DNA from: Hirudinaria manillensis
Lineage: Eukaryota; Annelida; Clitellata; Hirudinida; Hirudinidae
Length of the DNA: 64,000 nucleotides
Direction: 5' to 3'
NCBI GenBank assembly: GCA_034509925.1
Contig: CM067536.1
Coordinates: 2,565,501-2,629,500, forward strand
The position numbers and the translations under genes are program-made. The notes beneath the pieces were generated by a model that searched no databases, was not told the DNA's origin, and saw nothing but the letters and a program-made list of their open reading frames with translations. Positions 39,401-52,100 of this stretch are shown piece by piece (position 1 is the stretch's first letter; each line of letters starts with the position of its first letter).

Positions 39401-41960
39401 TCGTTTTTCCAAACATTAAATTATTGTTAGCTTGGAGATTGGTCGGTGGCCATGTTTACTTATCGGACAGCCGTCCAACTTCTTCGAAGGATTATTTTTG
39501 CGGAAATGTTTCCACACCCTTTGACGTCGAAATAAGCTGCGATACATCTTCTAAATATCGATATCTTATTGTTACACTTCAAAAGAAGCAGTTTCTGACT
39601 ATTTGCGAAATTGAAGCATTTATCGGAGGTAAGAAAATCTCGATTTGCGGAGGAGTGGAAATGAAAGTTATTTATAGGTTTCTAATTTTACAGAATGCTC
39701 GGAATGCGAGAGTTACGAAAAGTGTGGCATTGTTTCGATGAGCGGAAAGACATACAAGCGTTGTGTTTGCAGTGATGGATTGGAAAGACAAGATATCTAT
39801 TCATCGTGCAGAGGTAAACACAAATATTATATATTTTCAGCAACCTTGGTTTAATTGTAAAAATTTATATGTTCATATGGACAATGAAAGAATATAATAT
39901 AATGATGGATCCCTGAAATTAATTAATTAATTAATTAAGTTTAGTTATTATTCAGAATTTTTTGTCCCGAAGACGTATCTAGCGATTCGAGTCATTAAGT
40001 AGTTCCGATCGGTACAGCAATTGCAATAGACCAAATGGCCGTATTTGCCATTTGTTAATAAAGTTACCCTTACGTTAATTAATTCATCAGACCTCGGGTT
40101 ACAACATTGGTGTCTGGAGTGGGATTTAACGTCGTAAAAGGATATCGATTTAGTAGTGGTAGAGACAGCGAGTTTTAGCGAACAGAAATGGGAATTAAGA
40201 TACTGGACGAGTTGCGCGTTACCGATTTGAGACGGGAACTAAGGAATCGAGGCCTGAATGCAAATGGCCTAAAAGCCGAACCACAAAATCGGCTCGAGGA
40301 ATGGCTTTTGGAAAATAATCATGATCCGTCGGAATATGAATTTGGGGGTGCAAAAGAAAAAAATGGGAATCCTGTCAGGCAGCTATGAAAGCCGACAATA
40401 ATGTAATAACAAATATTACAAAAATATCGATCTTGCTACTTTTTTAATGTTATTCTGATAATCATACAATGATATCGATAGTCATTTTATCAAAACTTAG
40501 TGCAGTGTGGAACTATGTAACTTTAACTATCTGGCTATCTAGAAATTCTCTATTTAGACATAACATCGATTTTTTAAATTAAAAATCTGAAAGATTATGA
40601 AATTTGTTTTGCTTAAATGGTGAAAGAAAGTAATTTTCGTCACAATTTTTGATCCAAAAGTTTGTTAATTTACAGATATTAACGAATGTGAAACTGAAAA
40701 CATTGATAAAAATGTTACTTGCATCAATTCAATTGGAAGCTTTGAACTGAAATGTCAACAAGGATATCATATAGAGAAGCGAAACAATACCTTCACCTGC
40801 AAAAGTATATAATTTTATTCTTTCATATTTTTTTATTTCATTTCTCTTGTGACAGTCTAGCGATTATACATGATTAGATTTATTGAATTCTTGAATATAC
40901 CGAACAAGACACATTTTAAACCAAATTATAATTTGCAAAAAAATTATTTTTTGAAAAAACAATTTATTTATAACTTCGAAAAATTTATTCACTATAACAT
41001 TTCCTTGAAATTTTAAAACATACCCTTTATAAGTCGGCTAAAATTCCAACCAATTCGAAATAAATAAATTTAAATAAAATGGATTTAAAATTGACACTCA
41101 AAATTTTGACAATTTCAAACACTGAAATAAAACATATTTCTCATCATAAAGATTTTTTGAACCGAAAATAAATACCGATTAATCACTTTAGATGGAAAGA
41201 TTACTTATTATCAAAAATGTCAAAAACTTCTGAAAACATTTTATAAACATCAAAAATATTTTTTTGTGCTTTTAAAATTCGTATTGGTCGAATAGCAAAT
41301 ATTTATCTTAAAAAGAAGGATAAAACCTTTCCTTGTGGATTAAAAATAAAAAATGGCTGTTACTTAAGGTTTTCAGGTGTTCATTGTTTCTAAATTATTT
41401 TCAAAAGCGCTGATATAATTAATATTCTTTTTATAATTAATACTAATTAATAATTATAATTAATATTCTTTTTATAATTAATATTAATTAATAATTATAA
41501 TTAACATTCTTTTTATAATTAATATTCTTTGTATTGGCGAAAACACGTTGATATGATATAACTTTAAAAATGGCGCATCTTCTAAAATAAGGTGAGAATT
41601 TCTTTATCGAGATTGAATTTTACACAGAATTAATAGTTCTAATATTTTAAGAAGGATTCTGACTTTTCTCACATGATGTCAATTCACCTGTCAAAGCATG
41701 ACCGATTTTAATAAAGCAAGGATCAAATCAACAAAGATTGTTTGATGAGCTAGCATCAAATTACATGGATTTCTAAGTAATCTTCAATATTGGTTTTTCT
41801 TAAATTTACGTATTTAACTTTTTTTTTTTAATATTTGTTTAAAAGTTCAAAAGGATATTATTTGGACGTTCTTCCGAAAGATCCATCAAATGGACCAGAT
41901 GAACTTCCGTCTTCTTTGATTTATGTTCCTCATAACGTGGCTGAAAATGATTATTATTGA
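36485..41960 (+). CDS. WSC / fucolectin / EGF protein, array unit C
   Basis: Exons: 36485-36536 signal peptide; 36606-36751 and 36819-36939 WSC (acceptor AAAAG intact, unlike unit A); 38821-38958 Cys-rich; 39064-39306 and 39431-39628 fucolectin-type F5/8C; 39694-39813 EGF; 40676-40804 cbEGF; terminal 41854-41960 (SLIYVPHNVAENDYY, TGA). Phases fit throughout if exon 3 uses the GTTGGT donor. Intron 3 carries a gag-only element and the intron after exon 7 a truncated gypsy (39903-40402). The cbEGF exons kept in unit B were lost in the same deletion that cut the gypsy. It could encode a short secreted WSC-lectin-EGF protein. Alternatively its exons could splice on into the cbEGF and transmembrane exons at 46-54 kb, since all are phase 1. 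Confidence 0.7.
37002..37291 (-). repeat. LTR (3') of gag-only element copy 4
   Basis: 290 bp, begins TGTAATAACTCGGGG (CCC to CTC change) and ends GGATCCAACA. Confidence 0.9.
37290..38438 (-). pseudogene. SAP-domain gag-like gene, copy 4, broken
   Basis: Starts MRRYLDELNVPRLR at 38438. Codon 15 is TAA (38394-38396) where the other copies have CAA, inside the SAP domain. The frame then stays open to about 37660, where a frameshift (near the VELHGV stretch) moves it to a second frame ending in the gypsy-derived tail (CSGRTDLRRGQ). The acidic region has extra repeat units (LVEQMKPSEEL; VKLSVPPEELPVKH) compared with copies 1, 3 and 5, so repeat number varies between copies. Confidence 0.85.
38520..38793 (-). 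repeat. LTR (5') of gag-only element copy 4
   Basis: 274 bp, missing part of the inverted-repeat loop (AATTAATTAATCATCAATAT follows directly). Confidence 0.9.
39903..40402 (+). mobile_element. 3'-truncated gypsy element in unit C
   Basis: The LTR starts TGATGGATCC (one change from TGTTGGATCC) and ends at about 40105 with GGTTACAACA, then primer site and gag (40188-40388, ATG intact: MGIKILDELRVTDLRREL). It breaks off at about 40402. The left junction is the same as in unit A (after GAATATAATATAA) but the right breakpoint differs, so the deletions happened separately after duplication. Confidence 0.85.
41418..41530. repeat. AT-rich tandem repeat, two to three units
   Basis: Units of roughly 50 bp containing ATTCTTTTTATAATTAATA, in the last intron of unit C. 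Absent from the equivalent intron after unit B. Confidence 0.8.
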
Positions 41961-42329
41961 TAAACATTTTATTAAGATGTAAAATTTGAAAAATTCTGAT
42001 GTGAATACAAGTTTTTGTAGAAATCTTTTTCCTTTTACTTCTACACTTTTGGTTAACTTTGACGTAAGAATATATTTTATAAAAATGGTTCTTATTTTAT
42101 GGAAAACAACAAGCGTTATGTTAACAAAGAAGCATGGTTTAAGATTGTCCAAGACTTTGAATGTTTTTACCATTTAATGTCCTCCATTTTTGATTTAGTC
42201 CATTAAATAATTGTCAAACATTCGAACATTGCGTATCAGAATCGCAATTATTTTGATAACGCTTTGATGGGATTTCTGTTTCACTTACCTTTTGATGACT
42301 CAGATCCTGGACCCAGCTTTTACATCTAT

Positions 42330-42630
42330 TTTTGAGAGCAATTATGCTAATTAAAAAAGTCAGCATTTAGTTGGCGAGAGGGTTAGCATGATGGATAGCA
42401 AAATAACTCAGTAGTAATGTCATGATTAAAAATGAATAAGTTCATAACCCAATCTATTGGTAGGTGTAATTGCAGGGGGGTTCACTAATTTTTGTAAATA
42501 TTACTAGCCTTATGGTTTTCTGATTTGAATAAATCTTTTTAGAAAATCATTTCAAATGGAAGTGAAATTGGTCAACTTTATCATAGCAATATCTTGGTAA
42601 AGAAATACTTTACATGCTATTCACCATGGC
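42330..42630 (+). repeat. Tandem-array 5' flank, copy 4 (orphan)
   Basis: Starts near GAGAGCAATTATGCTAATTA, has an internal deletion after AATAAATCTTTTTA, and ends at CACCATGGCTATTTTGG. The expected LTR fragment and gene do not follow. It marks the decayed end of the tandem array. Confidence 0.75.
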
Positions 42631-43130
42631 TATTTTGGTCTATGTCTGAATTGCCCTGAAGTTTCTGATTTGATTTTGTTTATCAATATGTATTTCTTGG
42701 AATAAGGGATTTCATTAAGAAGGCCTTCTTTAAAACACTAGTCAGCAACTTCAATGAAGAAACTTTCTGTAAGAAGTGTATGGAAGTAATAATGTTAGAC
42801 TAATTTTTTTGTTTTGAGTTTCAAAACTGTTAATTTAAATTTTAAACTCCCTCTGTAAAATAATAGTGAAACTCTATATTAAAATCCCGAACCTTCTTAG
42901 CTTACTCTAACCATACATATGTATTATGAACTTACATTGATTATGTTATCAGCTCTTTGATATAAGGTGCTTGATATATTAATCATTCTGTCATTCTACC
43001 TGGCAAAATAAGTTAAAGCTAATTAACGCGCTATTTGTACGTAAGGCTAAAATTTTAGAAATTCTATTAGCAAAATAAATCAATAAAATAAAATCGATTG
43101 AAAAGTTTCATGCCTCTCTCCATCTTTGCT
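42631..43130. other. No gene recognised
   Basis: AT-rich sequence with stops in all frames. No splice-bounded exon or repeat was recognised. Confidence 0.6.
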
Positions 43131-45508
43131 CCTTTTTTTTGAGTTTATGAGTTTATTGAACAAACAATTATGTATACCAACGAAACAAATTAAACTTAAA
43201 ATACAAAATAAACTCATAGGGTCAGTCTTAAGGAAGCGCAAGCTTCCGCTAAACAGACTGGCCCTAAAAATCATAATATATATAATACAACCATGTAAAC
43301 TCAAACAACCCTCACTAGATGAGACTTATACAATTTCTTAAACAACAAAAACAATAACTCAAAAGGACATGAATGAAAACAAGTTAACTCCCTAATTGAA
43401 TCTGGAATTGAGGTATATAATCTGGGACCATAACACTGTATAGAAAATAATTTCAAAGTAGATTTAGCAAAGGTAGGACTGTATTCGTGAGTGTTACGTA
43501 AGAAGTAAGAAGGATTGTTATAATTATTGCTTGTTATGAAAAAATCTGAAAATATTTTAGGAATAGAATTGAAGTGATAAGCAAACATAAAAACGGCAGT
43601 TTGTAAGTCATGAATTTGCGTTACACTTAGTAGATTATTGTTTGTAAAGGCAGAGACAGTTGATGACAGAGGCGGCAGCAGGAAAATGACACGCACAATC
43701 CGTTTTTGTAATAATGATAACTGATGTAAGTGTGTCTTGTAAGTAGAAGCCCATATGATATTACAGTAAGTTAGGTAAGGATAGACGAGTGAGAAATATA
43801 ATAAAAGTGCTATTTTTGTGTTGATAAAAGGCCGAATCCTTGAGATTATTCCAATATTTCTGGAGATGCGATTTTGTACATAAGATATATGGTTAAGTCA
43901 AGAGAGGTGTTCATCTATTGTGATCCCTAAATATCTAATACTTGTGACTCTATTTAGGGAAAACCTATCTATGTAGAGAGAGGAGTTACATTCAATGACC
44001 TTTCTAGAAGAGTGAAAAACCATAAAATTCGATTTATAAACATTGACAGATAAACAATTGCTCGCAAACCAATTTTTCAAAAGAGTTAACTCATTATTGA
44101 GTAAAGTAATAAGATTATTTATGTTTTTCCCTGATGTGTAAATAACAATATCATCAGCATATATTAATACTTTGAGAAGATCAGAAGAACATTGAAAATC
44201 ATTAATATAAATAAGAAATAAAAGGGGACCCGGTATAGAACCTTGAGGAACACCATAATCAATAAGAACATCAGAAGAACGCACACCATTAAACATAACC
44301 CTCTGACTTCTGCCACACAAATAATTTTCAAACCAACACAACACGACACCTCTGACACCATACAATTCAAGCTTACGAAGTAATATTTGATGATTAACAG
44401 TATCAAAAGCCTTTTGTAAATCAAGAAACAAAGCCAATACAACATCACCAACATCAAAAGCATTGTAAACATCAGTTTGAAGCAACAATAGAGGCATATA
44501 AGTTGAATGATTCTTTCTGAAACCAAATTGAGAATCATTAAGTAGGTTAAATTTATCAAAGTAATCATATAGTCTGGAATGTACAATTTTTTCTAAAAAT
44601 TTGGAAAAGTATGGTAAGATAGATATGGGCCTGTAGTTTTCAACCTTGTCCTGCTCACCTGATTTGAAGAGAAGTATAACTTTAGCAGATTTAAGTTCTT
44701 TTGGGATGAGACCAGTACGGAAGGAGGAATTGAAAATTGAAGATAAAGGATCTGCTACTAGTGATATAAATTCATGTGCTATGCAAGGGTCTATGTCATC
44801 GACACCACAACTATTGGATTTGTTGAAGGCACTGGAAAATTTGATGATCTCGAAAGAACTAGTTGGTGTGAGACTCATGGACTGTAATTGGGAAAATCCA
44901 CTCAGCATATCCGAGATGTTCCTGTCTGTTGTGAGAATAGTGCTGGCAATGTTCTTTCCAATACAAGAGAAATAGCGATTGAATTGGCTGACAGTTTCAT
45001 GTGGAGTAAGCAAATCACCATTGTCATTCACAAAGGACCCGGAGTTATTTCTGGTGCTGGTCTGACATCCCATCAAAGATTTAATGCTATCCCAGGTTCT
45101 GTGCATATTGGATTTATGTTTTATAAAGAGTTTATCATAATATGCCTTTTTAGTAGCTAATTTGGATTTCCTAAAAGCATTTCTGAAATTAATGAAGGCC
45201 TGTTTGTTTTGGTCTGTGGGGTATTGAAGGAAAGTTCTATATAATTTATTTTTTGTATTGGAAGACTTCAGCAGGGATGCATTCATCCAAGGTTGTTTGA
45301 AATTTCTGATTGGCCTATGTTGGTCAGGCACTAGGGGAAAAGCTTCATTGTATAAAGTTAAGTAAACAGAAATAAATTCTTTGTAAGCTGAACAGGGATC
45401 ATCATTTATGCAATGATTTGATACACAAGACCAGTCACATAAAGTAAGTGCATTTTGAAATTTATTTTTTTCCTCCTTTCCCAACGCAATCTCATGTCTA
45501 CGAATTCT
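43131..45508 (-). pseudogene. 5'-truncated jockey/CR1-like LINE, reverse transcriptase
   Basis: Minus-strand open frame 45508-43898, then a TGA (43898-43900, after DEHLS, where a Trp is usual) and the same frame open again to about 43301. Reverse transcriptase motifs: NYRPISILPY, LFLDLQKAFDTVNH, YGVPQGSIPGPLLF and YADDIVIY (about 440 codons in). The C-terminal part past the stop (NIIWASTYKTHL) is typical of these LINEs. The endonuclease is missing, so the copy is truncated at its 5' end. The 3' end at about 43131 has a poly(A)-like tail (poly-T on plus). It is from a different LINE lineage than 19676-23682. One nonsense change plus the truncation make it inactive. Confidence 0.87.
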
Positions 45509-46021
45509 TTAATGATATTCTGAATATTTCTGTGATGGAATGTTTAAGAGTTTATTCAAATGACATTTAAAATCCTAAATGAATTTCCTGAACAGTTAAT
45601 TTTTCAACTTGAAAGAAAAAATGCGAATGCGAAACTGCAAGCAGAAAACAAAACTGTTAAAAATGAATAGAGTTAAATATGAAGAAAAACTAAACCCAAT
45701 AGGCTTGCTAAAACAAGGGATTCACCAAGTGTTTCCTTTGTGGAGAATATTATTAAGATTTGCTCTTCGCTAACTTAAAAATTAACAAATTACTTCTTGC
45801 TAATAGGCACGAGCTTTTGAAGAGTTTTTCTCTTTCACTTTTTATCGCCTTCGTTTAATAAAATAATGTAATTATGGTTAATCTACGTCAAGTTTGTATC
45901 CTATGGAACATTGTTGGTAACATCCTTGTTCTAAAAAGGCAATAAAGAGAACCTTTGTAAACTAATTTTTATGTTGAGTTTAGAACGTTTATTACGGTGT
46001 TAATTTAGAAAATTTTTAATA
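45509..46021. other. No gene recognised
   Basis: AT-rich spacer between the LINE and the next exon cluster. I see no supported exon. It could include the promoter of the following gene if 46022 is its true start. Confidence 0.5.
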
Positions 46022-46110
46022 ATGCTTCTCTGGATTATCATTTCTTTAACGCTGTTTTTATCGGAAGCTAATGGTGATAGAATGGATTTCTCAGCTCCGT
46101 GTTCAAAGGG
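46022..46110 (+). other. Possible signal-peptide exon
   Basis: ATG followed by MLLWIIISLTLFLSEANG, a typical signal peptide, and then DRMDFSAPCSKG up to a GTAATG donor. The next acceptor (46138) is only 28 bp on, and the phase (2) does not fit the phase-1 EGF exon there. So either the exon joins elsewhere, a base is wrong, or the gene is damaged. Confidence 0.4.
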
Positions 46111-46138
46111 GTAATGCAACTAATTTGTTTTTTTGTAG

Positions 46139-49100
46139 GCGTCAATGATTGTAGATCAATCAGGCACAATTGTGATCTTTCAACCACATTGTGTTACCCA
46201 GTGGGCAATGCCAGCTTCCGTTGTGATTGCAGAGTTGGTTTTGAAAAGATTCAGTTTAATAACACAACGTGCCGAGGTAAATTAATTTTCAAATAACTTA
46301 ACATTGTTAATATTACATGACTTAGCTTTGTTTATTGTTTGTTTTGTTACCGAACGTTCATGTCGAATTAGATGGTGTCTTAACCACATTACTACAGCTT
46401 ATTGGTTAATAAAACATTTTTTATTTATTTTTTACATCTATTAACAGCTTTATGCCTGGAATTAAATATTTTATAGTGACATTTATCCCATCCTAGTACA
46501 AGACGAATATGTCTTAATCAATGTGACATTTTGGCGCCCTCAGTCCCGAATCTTATTGTTGCATACTGGATTATTATCACGACGACTGTTTTAAATAACA
46601 CCACTAGGATTACTAAGAATTAAAAATGTTAAATCAATTAAATGATTTTAAATGAAATAATTCTTACACTTAATATTTACCAACAGATACAAATGAATGT
46701 CTGCAAAGAAAATGCGATGATTCGACCACAATTTGTCGAAATGAGCTTGGTAGTTTTAAATGTGCTTGCAAAGAAGGTTTTAAGCAAAAGGATGAACTCA
46801 GCTGCAGTGGTAAGATATTGTTTGACATTTTATTATTACTGTATTTTATTATCACTAGTTATATCGTAATTTTAAATATTTATATATTTATTTAATTAAC
46901 TATTTCTTTGAATATGATTAATTAGAATCTCAACCATTTTTCCCTCATTTTTCTTTTTATAGAATACCCTAAGCATGCCATAAGGATAACATAAATGAGA
47001 TAATGGCAAATAGGATACAAAGTCATGTTTATTATTTATTAAAATCCAGATGTCGACGAATGCCAAGCGAAGACTCACAAATGTAATCTTTCGACCACAA
47101 GTTGTTCAAATAATAGAGGCAGTTACAGGTGTAATTGTAACAAGGGATTTGAGATAATCCCAAACAGTGTAACGTCATGCAAAGGTAGGATGGAATGGTG
47201 TAATTAAATTTGTAATTAATCACTTATTCAATTTAGATAATTAATTAACATTGCAATTTATATTAATTCAAAGATATCAATGAATGCTTAACGAATGTTT
47301 GCGATCGAAAATCGACGATTTGTCGCAATAGCGAAGGAGGTTATTCGTGTGAATGTAAAAATGGATTTGAAAAAATAAATGAAAATAAATGTTCAGGTTG
47401 GTACAATACATTTTAATATTAATTTTAATTCAAATTATATTATTAAAATTTCATTTGCAATTGGTTTGTGTTAAGTATCCCACTGCTGTTGCAGATATCA
47501 ATGAATGTGACACCAACCATCATGTTTGCAACGTGACGATTTCTTCGTGTCATAACAATGAAGGAAGCTACGTTTGTAAATGTCATGACGGCTACAAGAA
47601 TGTCAATAATATTTGCCAAGGTATGCTAACCCTTTCAAACGAATCATCCACAAAATAAAAAAAGCACAAAAAGATAAAAACATGATTTCCATATTCAAGA
47701 TTCAAGGATTAGTGTCAAAATAGGATTAGGACCCTCATTCACAAGATAATTAACATTTTAACATTTCCGATTTACAATTAAATAAATTGTACAGATATCA
47801 ACGAGTGTGCAGAGAAAATCGACGCATGCGATCCTGAAACAACCATATGCACAAATTTTAAAGGCAGATATCGTTGCGACTGTAAAATGGGATTTGAAAA
47901 AAATGGCACGAGTGATACGAAATGCCAAGGTGAGTTAAAAGAACAGGAAAAGTTTTTGCATGAGTTAAGAATATATAAGGGCGTTGATTTGGTTTTAGCT
48001 GTGTTTGAGAGAGAACGTTGAGCTGCTAGGGCAGCTGTTTAAAATTATTTAAAATGTTTGAAAGTTAGATAAAATTATAATAATAACTGCATTTTCTATT
48101 ATTTACATGTGTTATAAATAGTTTCTATAAATGATATAGTTTGCAACGCTCTTATCATGTAGACGTAAATGAATGTTCAAAACACAAACACGACTGTGAT
48201 GAACAAACCACCATCTGTGAAAATGCCCATGGAGGTTACCGATGTCTTTGTCTTCCTGGCCACGATTATATATTTGAAGATAGTAAAACTTGCAAAGGTA
48301 GGTTTCATAATTATTTATAATTTCATGCATGACTGTTAAAGCTATTAATTTATAGTTCTTTCTTATGACATCGTGAAACATTTATTATAGATTGAATTAA
48401 CATAGATTGATTTTTAAGTTTAAGTTTAAGCCATGGATAGGGTGAAGTTTACATAAATTCATGGTCCGAACTACTGAGATAATGTTTATACCAGACATAA
48501 ACGAGTGCGAATCCTTCAATTTTGACGAAATATCAACTGAATGCACTAACACTTTGGGGTCATTTGAATATCGTTGCAGGAATGGCTTCCAATTGATAAA
48601 TGGGACCTGCAGAGGTAAGGCTGTCATTCCTTCGTCGTCTTACTTTTCCCCCTCAATGTTTTTTGTTTATTATTTAAATTTCATTACAGTCATAATTTAA
48701 TTCTAAATCGTTAATACTGTAATAACCCGGGGTCCTCAAACTAATTATAGAAGGGCAGGTTTATTGAAAGTTGTCAGATGGCTTGGAAGATGTAAAATGC
48801 TTAATTGGTTAAGTCTTGAAATCTGCTGTTTCTATTACTCTCGCTCCACTTTCCGATATAAATCCATTTGTCAAAGGTACATAACCAAAGAGTCTGAATA
48901 GCACCAATTTAATTCTCAAATTATATTGCCACTAAATTTAATTAATTATTAAAATAATTAATCGGCAATATAATTTTAAATATTATTCAATTTATTGGAT
49001 CTAGGGATCCAACACTGCCCCCTCCTTAAATCTGTTCGTCCCGAACAGACATCTATTCCCATTTTCATTTTTACTCTCGGAATAGGATCCGATCTTCCAA

Positions 49101-52100
49101 CAATCTCATGGCTGCAAATCCCAGATCCATTTGCTTTGTCATCTTCTGGGATTTCTGTCTCCTCCCTTTTACTTCTGCGTCCCGCAAGTTTCAGCCGCGG
49201 AACATCGCCATTTCTATGCACGCTCTCCTGCTCCACGATGTCGCCAGATCCCAGACTCTCCTCAGGATCACCTGCTCCACTTTCCATGCTAGGCACTCTC
49301 CTGAAATCCCGAGCACTCCCTTCTGTTATTTCCAATGGAGCCGAAACATCCGCTGGTAAATCCATGGGCTGTTCTGTAGACTCTACTTGTTCCACCATCA
49401 AATCCGTGTGCTCCACCGGCAACTCCACGTGACTCATCAGTAACTCCTCGAGCTGCACCAACAACTCCACATGATCCACCGGCAATCCCACAGGCTCCTC
49501 CGAAAGCCCCACTTGCTCCACTAAAACCTCCGTGAGCTCTCTGGGCCCTGCTGACGACTCGACCTGATCTGGTAACTCTATGGGCTCCAACGTCGAGTTC
49601 CCTAAGTCTGCCATCACGCACAGAGCTTCTGGAGACACACACGCACTGTGGTTGGATGTGCCCTCTAATGACTCCATCCCAACGCTGCCAGAAACGGTAC
49701 CTGGAACAACGGACATGATTTGTTCCTCGTTGGTAACCTTTTTGCAGAGTTCCTCTCCTTGTTCTTCGCAAGATGGAAGCACCACTTTGCTCTCCTCAAA
49801 AGAACCAACAGGACTCTTCTCGGCAGAGTCTTCACCCGAAGCCAACGAGACATCCTGGCTTGGAACCGCTCTGTTTTTCAAATCACCCCTAATACTCCTA
49901 ATACATTCCCTCATCTCATCTACGGACTTTTTCATAAAATCAAGAAATTCATCCATCTTTTTATGGGATGGATTCTCGAATTCGTATTCCTCTGGGTCAT
50001 GGCCATTCTCTGTCAGCCATGTCCCAAGTCGCTCTCGTATCTCAGCTTTCGTGCCTTTCCAATCCAGGCCACGCTCTCTCAATTCTTGTCTCAATCGAGG
50101 CACGTACAATTCATCCAAGTACTTCGGCATCGTTCACTTTTCAACTAAACAAGCTTCTACTTTAGTTACTTTTGGATACCCTTTAACTCTAAATCCAACT
50201 CCTGACACCAATGTAATAACCCGGGGTCCTCAAACTAGAAGGGCAGGTTTATTGAAAGTTGTCAGATGGCTTGGAAGATGTAAAATGCTTAATTGGTTAA
50301 GTCTTGAAATCTGCTGTTTCTATTACTCTCGCTCCACTTTCCGATATAAATCCATTTGTCAAAGGTACATAACCAAAGAGTCTGAATAGCACCAATTTAA
50401 TTCTCAAATTATATTGCCACTAAATTTAATTAATTATTAAAATAATTAATCGGCAATATAATTTTAAATATTATTCAATTTATTGGATCTAGGGATCCAA
50501 CAATACGTTAAAACCCAAAATTACTAATCAGGAAGTATTTAAAAAACTGGAAAACGGCCTGACGAGCTAGTCATTATTTTCATCTTATGGATGCAATTGT
50601 AAAAATACATTTAATTAAGCAAGCATCGGCAAAAAACTGCTTTCATTTAAATTCTTTAATGAAGCTAATTAAGTTTTCAAGAAAACAATTTGTTAACAAA
50701 CAACTGTAATTATTTATTTTTTATTTTATATACTTTTCCAAGCAAAATGAAGGGTCATGATGACCACTTACACATTTTTTAATAGCATTAAACAACAGAA
50801 AGTAGAGTAAAACAGAAACAAGCAACATTGTCAGCAGAAAATCAAGTTCACTTAATGGTTAGGTTAAGTGGCTAAACACTTAGGTGGTTATTTAGGTTTA
50901 AGGATGACAGGCGTGATTTGTAGCAAGAAAATGTCGACGTCATATGGTAGTGAAAATTAGGAAATATTTAAAATACTTTAACGCTAATAATTATTTGGCT
51001 TGTAACTAATTTATATTTTTGTGCATGCTTTACTTTTAATTAAATTTCCATTAAAAAAAATAAAAACAGAATCACTTGCAGATGTAGACGAATGTCGTGA
51101 ATCAAATAAATACGACTCTACGGTTACTTGCCTCAATTCAGTTGGTAGTTACTTAATTACCTGTCAGAAAGGATATTACTTGGAAGATGAACACGACAAG
51201 TTCACTTGCAAAGGTTGAAAAACATAGATTTAATACAGATTTTTAAGAATGTTTTGATGTCATAATTTTCAAAACCAATACATCGTGATGGTTTTTGTTG
51301 AAAAGAATTATTAATTAATTAATTAATTATTAATTGTTATTAATGAATGAAATTGCAGTGCACGGAAAGAAACGAAATGAATTCCTAATAACGAATAATT
51401 TGTAGAAATTTTATTTTTAAAGTAGAATGAATAAATGCAACTTAATCTGCTTTATTTTTAACCGAATTTCAATTTGATTTAAATTTAAGTTTGTGTAGCC
51501 CCAGTAAATGTTTGGAAGATAGTAGCAGGGATCACGACTTGCATCGCAGCACTTCTTGCAATCATTTTTATTATCCACTGGAAAATGTAAGCGGTTCATT
51601 TGGCAAACTAAAATTAATTCCAATATTATTTGGTTAATTCATTTTAATTAACAAGTTATATTCGCAGGGCAAGGAGATATAATCATTCTAAATATCATGT
51701 AAAAGGCTTACAGACAACTGATCTTGTGGAAGAAATTGAAAAGAGAGGTGATGGTGATGTTGATCTGATATTGAATCTCTTTGATTTCTTTCTTTAATTT
51801 AGGAAAACCTGTTTCGAGAGACGAACGATACGAAATGACGAATGAAGCAAGAGGAATGAATAAATGTATAAGAACAGGTTCAAAGAAGGATCGCCAATTT
51901 CAAAATGAATTTAAAGTTAGAAATTGGCATTTTGATTGTTATACATTAAATATCATAAAATATCTAAAGTATTGAAATACTTTTATTTTATATTAGCTTA
52001 TTAATAAATTAATTTATCAAATGGGCAGGGACATATAGCAAACTCCCGCCCATCTTAATATCTTTACATTTTTACAATTTTCTGAAATAAAATCGACGAT

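Larger units (their letters stand above)
48718..50502 (-). mobile_element. Gag-only LTR retrotransposon, copy 5
   Basis: The LTRs are 48718-49014 (297 bp) and 50212-50502 (291 bp, a 6-bp loss in TAATTATAGAAG). The target duplication is ATAC (48714-48717 and 50503-50506). The PBS carries one change (TCAGGAGTTGGATTT). The PPT is the gypsy type. It lies antisense in an intron between cbEGF exons. Confidence 0.92.
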
